Source of the DNA: an uncultured Ignatzschineria sp. | Lineage (GTDB): Bacteria > Pseudomonadota > Gammaproteobacteria > Cardiobacteriales > Wohlfahrtiimonadaceae | Assembly: GCA_947632245.1 (NCBI GenBank) | Contig: CANRON010000008.1 | Location: 1 to 34,235 of the forward strand | Direction: 5' to 3' | Length of the DNA stretch: 34,235 nt | Part shown: positions 1 through 7,115 of the stretch, one piece after another | How positions within the stretch are numbered: position 1 is the first letter of the stretch | Layout: each line of letters begins with the position of its first letter | Notes under the pieces: model-generated | Databases searched by the model: none | What the model was told of the DNA's origin: nothing | What the model saw: only the letters and a program-made list of their open reading frames with translations | Translations under genes and position numbers: made by a program

Positions 1-41
1 ATAGGAGAAGTTGGTTGCTTATAGGGTTGCCTCTGGGAGAT

Positions 42-73
42 ACAAAAAGCATCTTTTAAAAGATGCTTTTTGT
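42..73. terminator. Bidirectional Rho-independent terminator-like palindrome
   Basis: Perfect 16-bp inverted repeat acaaaaagcatctttt/aaaagatgctttttgt with A- and T-runs at the outer ends; lies downstream of the 99-377 minus-strand gene. Confidence 0.8.
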
Positions 74-98
74 GTATTATGATTAACTATATTAATTT

Positions 99-377
99 TT
101 ATTCTTTTTTAGGAATCTCTATACGAATACTTTGTCTTTCACGATCTTTCATCCGTGCTTCACGGGCTTTTTCACGAGCTTCATCGGATAGACCACTTGC
201 TCTGATAGGTACATGATCCTCATAGGGAAATATCATATTTTGAAAGATAAAAAAGCTAATGACACCAATAATAATCACGATAAGCGGAATGCCGAATCTA
301 ACCGCGGGAGTTTTGTTTCTGAGAAGATAGATTAAGCTAATAATAATGCCTATGAGTGCGACAACGACAAGAATCAT
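99..377 (-). CDS. Small membrane protein of unknown function
   Basis: 92-aa ORF, two hydrophobic N-terminal segments, charged C-terminus; 25 bp downstream of the TM2 gene on the same strand. Confidence 0.6.
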   Translation of the reverse strand: MILVVVALIGIIISLIYLLRNKTPAVRFGIPLIVIIIGVISFFIFQNMIFPYEDHVPIRASGLSDEAREKAREARMKDRERQSIRIEIPKKE

Positions 378-402
378 ATTGGTCCAATTGTTGTTAAGGT
401 GA

Positions 403-768
403 TTATTGAATACTTGCTAAAAATTTAGTAAGTTTCATAAAATTTTGTTTACGTGCTGATTTCATAATAATAAACCAATCCACTATTGTCCAAATACCAA
501 ATCCTCCAATTGTAACAAGTTTTAAAATACCTAAACCTATATTACCAATATAAAAACGATCAACCGCAAAAGTACCAAAGAAGAAGGAGAGGAGCAGTGC
601 TAATGTAGGGTCTTTGAGTTTTACCTTATCATTAAGTTGCATTTGCTGATCTGTAGAGAGGTTCTGAATAGACTGAGTGATAGTTGAAGCCATTTCTCTA
701 GGATACTTATCTGTATTAATCAGGGTATAGTTAGTCGCAAAACTTTGTAGTGAATGGGTATTGTCCAT
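403..768 (-). CDS. TM2 domain-containing protein
   Basis: DPTLALLLSFFFGTFAVDRFYIGNIGLGILKL...GGFGIWTIVDWFII is a typical TM2 domain. Confidence 0.9.
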   Translation of the reverse strand: MDNTHSLQSFATNYTLINTDKYPREMASTITQSIQNLSTDQQMQLNDKVKLKDPTLALLLSFFFGTFAVDRFYIGNIGLGILKLVTIGGFGIWTIVDWFIIMKSARKQNFMKLTKFLASIQ

Positions 769-881
769 AATAATCCTGTTGATATAAAACGATTCTGCTT
801 TGAGTAAAAGCTTTTAATACTCTAACATTGTGGCAGAGAATCAGGCATTAGCAAGAATTATCCTTTTTATTTGCCTTCTAG

Positions 882-1037
882 TTATCTGTAGTAGGAAAGT
901 GCAACTTGAGGTATTCCTTGGGCAGTCTTTAAGACTAAAGAAATCATATTTTTAGTAAACTCTTCAGTGTTCCCTTCAGGATTATTATACTTGTTGTAGG
1001 ACAGTTTATAGATAACATATATTTGATTTCTTTCGAT
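882..1037 (-). pseudogene. Possible frameshifted gene remnant (51 open codons, no start)
   Basis: Minus strand reads IERNQIYVIYKLSYNKYNNPEGNTEEFTKNMISLVLKTAQGIPQVALSYYR*; a second open frame (about 1093 down to 944) reads ESNKLKNSNHIVADTKLYRSKEI... upstream, consistent with a frameshift. Confidence 0.35.
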
Positions 1038-1144
1038 CTATAGAGTTTCGTATCAGCGACTATGTGGTTTGAGTTTTTTAGCTTATTAGACTCCTATTTT
1101 ATGAGTAATAGGATTAATTTAGTCAAAGAGAAGTCTTCTAAAGT

Positions 1145-2005
1145 CTATTTTCCGGCTACGATCTCTTTAATTGTTTGAACCAAAGGCAACTTTTCCATCT
1201 CTTTTGAATAAATAAGATAGGACTGTGATAGTAGGTCACTATCTTTAATGCGTACCATTGTGATGTTTGGGTGGGGTTGGAATTCATGTAGACCGACATA
1301 GCTCACGCCTAACCCTGAGATACTTGCTTCTCTCGCACCTTCTCGGCTGCCTATTTCAATCATGGTACTCAAAACAATTTTTTCTCTTTGTAGGGCTTTT
1401 TCAAATATTTTTCGAGTACTTGAGCCTCTGTCACGATGAATGAGCGGCACTTTTTGAATATCGAAAAGCGTTGCTACTTTTTTCTTAGCAAGGGGGAGGT
1501 GATTCGGGACAGCTAGAACAATCGGTTGTTCCGTCATAGGTATGGAGAGGAGATCGGGGTGTTTTTCATCTGTTGCTAAGATGCCCACATCGAGTTCTCC
1601 TGATAAGACGCCTTCCATGATTATATTTGAGTTTCCAGGAATTAATTTAATATCAATCTGAGGGTATTGCGCATGAAATTTCTCAATAATTGGCATTGCC
1701 GCAGCTGGGCTTACGGCGCCAAATGAAAGTGTCCCCATCGTGAGATTACCATTAGCAATAAGCATCTTACGTGTTTTTTCCTCGAGTGAAAAAAGGATTT
1801 TTACTTGTTCAAAAAGCTGTTTGCCGACATCTGTGAGCGTGTTGTTATTGCGTTTACGAAAAAACAGAGAGACATTATATTGCTCTTCGAGTTCTTTGAC
1901 TTGAGCCGTGATCGTCGGTTGCGATATATGTAGATATTCAGCTGCCTTGGCAAAACTTCCTAATTTGGCAACGGCATAGAAAGATCGAAGTTGTGTATAG
2001 CGCAT
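1145..2005 (-). CDS. LysR family transcriptional regulator, probably of the divergent phosphonate genes
   Basis: N-terminal HTH MRYTQLRSFYAVAKLGSFAKAAEYLHISQPTITAQVKELEE; divergent from Fe-ADH/phnX. Confidence 0.93.
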   Translation of the reverse strand: MRYTQLRSFYAVAKLGSFAKAAEYLHISQPTITAQVKELEEQYNVSLFFRKRNNNTLTDVGKQLFEQVKILFSLEEKTRKMLIANGNLTMGTLSFGAVSPAAAMPIIEKFHAQYPQIDIKLIPGNSNIIMEGVLSGELDVGILATDEKHPDLLSIPMTEQPIVLAVPNHLPLAKKKVATLFDIQKVPLIHRDRGSSTRKIFEKALQREKIVLSTMIEIGSREGAREASISGLGVSYVGLHEFQPHPNITMVRIKDSDLLSQSYLIYSKEMEKLPLVQTIKEIVAGK

Positions 2006-2053
2006 ATTAATTCCTCTGTTTTGCTGATTTAGACGCTAATAAAACAAATTTGT

Positions 2054-2072
2054 AGATAGCTTATTTCTATCT
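2054..2072. promoter_or_regulatory. Putative LysR-type operator in the LysR/Fe-ADH divergent region
   Basis: agatag-N7-ctatct inverted repeat containing a T-N11-A core; adjacent palindrome acaaatttgt. Confidence 0.45.
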
Positions 2073-2161
2073 TCAATGATTAAAATTCGTATTTTTGCGT
2101 CATTGAGCTGTGATAATTACCGGATATTCTGTGTCCATAGTTAAACTTGATGAGGGAATCA

Positions 2162-3262
2162 ATGAATATGTGGCAGTTTCAAAATCCAGTAAAAATTTTT
2201 TTTGGCAACGGTGTTCTTGATGAACTAGAAGCTATTCTACAAGATCGTTGTTACGCGATTGTGACATACAATAATTCTTATTTTCAGACGCTTGCTGAAG
2301 GTATTGCGCTTAATGTTAAGGGATGTGTCACTATTTTGAATCAGGTGCATGAAAATCCCGATTTAAGGGACCTACCTGAAATTTGTGCGGCATTTAAACC
2401 GCATCAAGATAAGGTAGAGATATTGGTTGCACTCGGCGGTGGCTCGGTGATTGATACCACAAAAGCATTAGCGGTCGCTTTTGATGATGCTTTGAGAGTA
2501 GAAAGAGTATTAAAAGCCGGCGAGAATGTGGATAAAGCACTTCCCTTTATTGCTATTCCGACAACAACAGGGACAGGGAGTGAGGTTACTTCATGGGCAA
2601 CAATTTGGGATAAAGAGCATAACTCAAAATTTTCTTTAAATGATCCAAAACTCTATGCTATAGCTGCTATTTGTGACCCATTATTAACGCTGAAATTACC
2701 GGTATCATTGACAGTACAGACAGGGTTAGATGCTCTATCTCATGCGATGGAGAGCCTTTGGAACAAGAATCGCAATGCGATCTCTTTTCAGTTTGCAAAA
2801 GCTGCGATTCACGCCATCATTGAGACATTGCCCGCGCTAACCAATATGCCTGAGTCGGTAGAATTGCGTGAGAAGATGATGCTTGCATCTTTGAATGCTG
2901 GATTTGCATTTTCCAATACTAAGACATCAATTGCACACAATATCTCATATGGTGTAACTTTGAATAAGGGCGTAGTACATGGTATTGCTTGCTCATTTAC
3001 ATTGCCGATGATTTTAAGTTCATTTGCTGAAAGTCAGTGTGATGTAGCAACAAATCTTCGTGATATTTTTGGTAAAGATCTTCAGTATGCGGCAAAAGAG
3101 TTATCGGCATGGCTAGAGGCATTAGGGGTTAAAACATCTCCCGAGGATTATGGTTACGATAATGATGCTTGGAATCAGCTTGTGATCGACGCTTTGGACG
3201 GAGAGCGGGGTAAAAACTTCTCTGGAAATATCGATCAATTAATTGCAGCTTTTATATTTTAA
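2162..3262 (+). CDS. Iron-containing alcohol dehydrogenase (phosphonate-associated type)
   Basis: WQFQNPVKIFFGNGVLDEL, GGGSVIDTTKA, TTTGTGSEVT, DALSHAMES, HGIACSFTLP; next to phnX. ATG at 2162 follows GAGGGA; the track start at TTG 2147 is upstream of that SD. Confidence 0.9.
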   Translation: MNMWQFQNPVKIFFGNGVLDELEAILQDRCYAIVTYNNSYFQTLAEGIALNVKGCVTILNQVHENPDLRDLPEICAAFKPHQDKVEILVALGGGSVIDTTKALAVAFDDALRVERVLKAGENVDKALPFIAIPTTTGTGSEVTSWATIWDKEHNSKFSLNDPKLYAIAAICDPLLTLKLPVSLTVQTGLDALSHAMESLWNKNRNAISFQFAKAAIHAIIETLPALTNMPESVELREKMMLASLNAGFAFSNTKTSIAHNISYGVTLNKGVVHGIACSFTLPMILSSFAESQCDVATNLRDIFGKDLQYAAKELSAWLEALGVKTSPEDYGYDNDAWNQLVIDALDGERGKNFSGNIDQLIAAFIF

Positions 3263-3460
3263 TTTTTCACAGATAAAATCTATATTAGACCGCATTCAAT
3301 AGCCCCTTAAGGGTATTGAAGGGACGGATAGAATTTAGCAATAAATGTCGTAAACTTGTCATAATCGTCGAGTATAGTTTACGTCAATAGTTTTAACGAT
3401 AAATTGAGAGTGTTTTATATATAGCACTCTCTTACAGATTGATAAGAATAGGGATGAGAG

Positions 3461-4270
3461 ATGAAAAAAGTAGAAGCGGTTATTTTTGATTGGGCGGGAA
3501 CAGTTGTTGATTTTGGTTCATTTGCACCGACACAAATTTTTGTTGATGCATTTAAGAGTGCCTTTAATTTCGATATTACGCTTGCAGAATCACGTGGGCC
3601 GATGGGAATGGGGAAGATAGACCATATTCGTACACTCCTGAACGATCCAATTATTAAAGCGCGATGGGCTGCGCAGTTTGGCCAAGAGCCATCAGAACAA
3701 GAAGCACAAGAAATCTATGAAACATTTATGCCACTTCAAATTGAAGCCGTTGTTAATTTTGCAGAACCATTAGAGGGTGTTTTAGATGTCGTTGCTGAGC
3801 TTAGAGAGCAAGGGATTAAGATTGGTTCTTGCTCAGGTTACCCAACGCCCGTAATGGCTGCGCTTGTACCTGCCGCGGAAGGTTTTGGTTATAAGCCAGA
3901 CTGTGTGGTTGCAAGTGATGAGATTAAAGCAGGATCGCGCCCAGGTCCTTGGATGGCACTTAAGAATGTGATTGAGCTTGGCGTGATGGATGTTGCAAAC
4001 TGCGTGAAGGTTGATGATGCGGTTGCAGGAATGCATGAAGGGATTAATGCTGGAATGTGGGCAGTAGGGATCTCTGTTTCAGGCAATGAGTTTGGTGCAA
4101 CATATGATGAATACAAAGCAATGACTCAAGCAGAAATCGATGAGCGCAAAAAAGCGGCGGTAGAAAAGCTTTCAAATGCCGGTGCACATTATGTGATTGA
4201 TACTGTTGCAGATCTGCCTGCCGTGATTGACGACATTGAACGACGCTTAAATGCTGGAGAGCGCCCATAA
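3461..4270 (+). CDS. phnX: Phosphonoacetaldehyde hydrolase
   Basis: HAD-family protein beginning MKKVEAVIFDWAGTVVDFGSFAPTQIFVDAF with the PhnX-typical DWAGT nucleophile motif. Confidence 0.95.
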   Translation: MKKVEAVIFDWAGTVVDFGSFAPTQIFVDAFKSAFNFDITLAESRGPMGMGKIDHIRTLLNDPIIKARWAAQFGQEPSEQEAQEIYETFMPLQIEAVVNFAEPLEGVLDVVAELREQGIKIGSCSGYPTPVMAALVPAAEGFGYKPDCVVASDEIKAGSRPGPWMALKNVIELGVMDVANCVKVDDAVAGMHEGINAGMWAVGISVSGNEFGATYDEYKAMTQAEIDERKKAAVEKLSNAGAHYVIDTVADLPAVIDDIERRLNAGERP

Positions 4271-4304
4271 ATAATCGTATTCTTATACTGATTGAAAGTT
4301 ATAG

Positions 4305-4335
4305 CCTGAAACATCTGTTTGTTTCAGGTTTTTTT
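4305..4335 (+). terminator. Rho-independent terminator of phnX
   Basis: cctgaaac-N8-gtttcagg followed by TTTTTTT. Confidence 0.85.
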
Positions 4336-4409
4336 ATTAGCAGGTAGGGGGGTAAATCATTCAGGAAGATGTTTTAACGTAAGATCGGATTATTCATAAG
4401 TATGATGTG

Positions 4410-4529
4410 ATGAATTTTACTGAGGAGGAGATAATAATATTGAAATCTTTAGAGAAAGTCCGAAATAGGGTTGATTTATGCTATCTTGGAGAGATGAAAA
4501 AGATTATTGCAAGGGGATATTATGAGTGA
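4410..4529 (+). CDS. Candidate small ORF upstream of, and overlapping, the ptuA-like gene
   Basis: ATG at 4410: MNFTEEEIIILKSLEKVRNRVDLCYLGEMKKIIARGYYE*; TGA at 4527-4529 overlaps the ptuA-like ATG (4522); below the ORF-track size cutoff; no strong SD before ATG 4410. Confidence 0.35.
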   Translation: MNFTEEEIIILKSLEKVRNRVDLCYLGEMKKIIARGYYE

Positions 4530-6204
4530 GAAAGATTGTTTGGGGTCAACTTCACGATTGGTGGAAGTTGATCAAGAGCATTCGCTGTTAAAGAACTATA
4601 GTGCAGCGAAAAATTATCTTTTGAACATAGATGCCCGCGAACGAGAGAGCTTCATTCAAGATATGCAGTTTCAAACTGCAAAAGCTGCTTTTGCACGTTG
4701 TGAATTGATTCTTAATCATGCAAGCTTTAAAGTCCGGAGCATAAAGGTTAAAAACCTAAGGCGTTTAAATGAATTATCGCTGACTTTTGATGATCGTTTA
4801 ACCGTACTCATAGGGGAAAATGCTACCGGAAAAACAACAATTTGTGAGAGCTTGACGAAAGCATTAACTTGGGTCTTAAGTGCTATTAATCGTGAAGAAC
4901 TCAATGGTGTTGATATATCGGATGATGATATATCAACCGGCAAAAATAATGCCAGCATTGCTGTGGAGATGGAATTAGATCCTCATAACAAGATTCATTT
5001 TTCATTAGAAAAGAGTTTACAAGATGGTGCGGTTGCGAAGAAGTCGAACTTCTTAGAATTAGAAGCTTATGCCCGAGTGATTCGAGATTGTATTACCGTC
5101 AATGGCTGCGAGGTCACGTTGCCATTATTTATATTTTATAGCGTCAATAGACCCAATTTTATTCGAGGTGCCCGGAAAATCCACTTAAATAGGGCAAGTG
5201 CCTATGATCATGCGCTAGAAGATAAGGTGAGAATCTCGGACATGATTGAGTGGTTTGTGACGCTTGAGAATTTATCATTGCAGGATTCAGACTCAGAATT
5301 ACGAGACCTCAGACAATTCAAAGCACTCTTAGAAGAGACGCTACAGGATTTTTTAAGCAAAGAGAGAGATGCTGATGTTATGAAGCGCGCACTCTTAGAA
5401 GATGCCTTAAGTGGCATTCGAACCAAAATTAAAGATACTGATGAGAAAATAGATGCGCTTTTAAGTCGTCCTGTAAATGCCGCAGAAAAGCTGAAAGAGA
5501 TCGTGAATGAAGTCGTACAAGATTTAATTCCAAATGCGACGGCTATTTTTGTAGATCGTTCAACGGGGAAAGATAGGGTGGTTCTCTCTATCTATGATGA
5601 ACTGCATGATATTCAGTATCTATCGCATGGACAGAGATCCGTGTTATTTATGGTCGCGGACCTTATTTCGCGGCTCGCGATTTTAAATCCCCATTTAGAA
5701 GATCCTCGAATTAGCCCAGGAGTAATTATTATTGATGAGATAGAGCTGCATCTTCATCCTACTTGGCAACAAACCGTCATTGATTCTCTTCTGAAAATTT
5801 TCCCAAATATGCAATTTGTAATTACGACGCATAGTCCACAGGTAATTTCGACTGTTCATAAAGATCAGATTCGCTTCTTAAAGAATGATTTTGAAACGAA
5901 TAAGATCAAAGTACATTCTCCTAGCTTTCAAACGCGAGGACTTTCGGCAGATAATATCTTATTAAGAATACTGAACATTTCAGATACGCCAGATGTCATG
6001 GAGTATCAGCAGTACCAACAATTTGAAAAAATGATAGAAAATGGACTTGATGATACGCCGGAAGGTATCGCTCTGTATGAATTATTAGAGCGGCACTTTG
6101 GAAAGGGGAGTCTTGAAATGGAGAAAATTCGTCATCAGCAAAAATTACAAGCGTTAAAGTCCCGGATTCGTAATCGAAAACTCGCACGAGAGAAGGTTGA
6201 TTAG
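4522..6204 (+). CDS. ptuA: Septu-type anti-phage AAA/ABC-like ATPase (PtuA-like)
   Basis: Walker A GENATGKTT, Walker B region GVIIIDEIELHLHPTWQQ, H-loop ITTHSPQVIST; immediately upstream of a PtuB-like HNH gene. ATG 4522 has SD AAGGGG at 4511-4516; track start is TTG 4507. Confidence 0.8.
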   Translation: MSEKDCLGSTSRLVEVDQEHSLLKNYSAAKNYLLNIDARERESFIQDMQFQTAKAAFARCELILNHASFKVRSIKVKNLRRLNELSLTFDDRLTVLIGENATGKTTICESLTKALTWVLSAINREELNGVDISDDDISTGKNNASIAVEMELDPHNKIHFSLEKSLQDGAVAKKSNFLELEAYARVIRDCITVNGCEVTLPLFIFYSVNRPNFIRGARKIHLNRASAYDHALEDKVRISDMIEWFVTLENLSLQDSDSELRDLRQFKALLEETLQDFLSKERDADVMKRALLEDALSGIRTKIKDTDEKIDALLSRPVNAAEKLKEIVNEVVQDLIPNATAIFVDRSTGKDRVVLSIYDELHDIQYLSHGQRSVLFMVADLISRLAILNPHLEDPRISPGVIIIDEIELHLHPTWQQTVIDSLLKIFPNMQFVITTHSPQVISTVHKDQIRFLKNDFETNKIKVHSPSFQTRGLSADNILLRILNISDTPDVMEYQQYQQFEKMIENGLDDTPEGIALYELLERHFGKGSLEMEKIRHQQKLQALKSRIRNRKLAREKVD

Positions 6205-6215
6205 GAGAGCGAGCA

Positions 6216-6902
6216 ATGAGAAAACTGAAAAGACCGAAAGATGCCCCTAAGTGTTTGGTGCGAGCGCAGGAAAATGGTGCAACAAACTGGCAACGCTTGC
6301 GCGGGGGGGATCGTCGTGAAATCTGGTCAAAGCTCAATGAGATGCAGTTTATGATTTGTGCTTATTGTGAGAGCACTTTTACGAAAGACGATAGTCATAT
6401 TGAGCACCTTTATCCAAGGTCAAAGTATGAGGGCTTAACTTTTGAATGGAAGAACTTATTTGGTTCTTGTAATAATGAATTTACGTGCGGGATTTTTAAG
6501 GATAGTGCCCGTAATCCGCATCAAGTTAACCATGAACTATTAATCAAGCCTGATCAAGATGATCCAAGAGAGTATTTCCATTTTTATAAAAATGGGCGTA
6601 TCTCCGCAAAGTCTGGGTTAACGGAGAAACAATATCTTCGTGCGAAAGAGACGATTAAAGCTTTTAATCTTAATAATACAACGCTTACAAGTTTGCGCAG
6701 ACGGCATCTAGAACCGCTGTATCAACTAGAAGAAGATTTTATTATCTGGAGTGATATCTGCGAGGATGACCCTGAGCTGCTCGATGAGCTCGCATATGAG
6801 ATCAGGTTGCTGATGGCTGAGCAAGAGGATACTGCGTACCAATCTGTAAAGCAGCACTATATTCGGAATCATTTGGATCTATTAGGTGTGTTAAAAGCAT
6901 AG
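6216..6902 (+). CDS. ptuB: HNH endonuclease, TIGR02646 / PtuB family (retron Ec78/Septu effector type)
   Basis: CAYCESTF...SHIEHLYPRSKYEGLTFEWKNLFGSCNN...CGIFKD...LIKPDQDDPREYFHFYKNGRI; 11 bp after the ATPase stop. Confidence 0.82.
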   Translation: MRKLKRPKDAPKCLVRAQENGATNWQRLRGGDRREIWSKLNEMQFMICAYCESTFTKDDSHIEHLYPRSKYEGLTFEWKNLFGSCNNEFTCGIFKDSARNPHQVNHELLIKPDQDDPREYFHFYKNGRISAKSGLTEKQYLRAKETIKAFNLNNTTLTSLRRRHLEPLYQLEEDFIIWSDICEDDPELLDELAYEIRLLMAEQEDTAYQSVKQHYIRNHLDLLGVLKA

Positions 6903-7049
6903 TAAATGAAATACTAGGGCTTTTTGTTCTGCTCTTGAAAATAAATCGCCGACTCTACCCCTTCAAATAAAGTTAGATTAAAATACCCGATGATATTCTT
7001 ATCGGACATTTTTGTCGTGAGGATTGCAATGTGTCGGATATTGATGATA

Positions 7050-7083
7050 TTAAAAAGGGATACATCTGATAGATGTATCCCTT
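7050..7083 (-). terminator. Rho-independent terminator of gyrA
   Basis: Perfect 13-bp stem aagggatacatct-gat-agatgtatccctt; minus-strand T-run follows; 33 bp beyond the gyrA stop. Confidence 0.9.
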
Positions 7084-7115
7084 GGGGGATTGGTATCATA
7101 CTTTATGACAGCGGA

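Noticed and set aside
3833-4268. Three ORFs antisense to phnX
   Set aside because: Overlap a confidently identified CDS and have no domain-like content
4336-4521. Retron msr/msd or reverse transcriptase upstream of ptuA
   Set aside because: No RT ORF and no long msd-like hairpin in this gap
5996-6337. 113-aa ORF antisense to the ptuA/ptuB junction
   Set aside because: Composition matches antisense of the two defence genes; no RBS or motif
6914-7099. 61-aa minus-strand ORF after ptuB
   Set aside because: Its N-terminus is encoded by the gyrA terminator hairpin; no recognisable protein features
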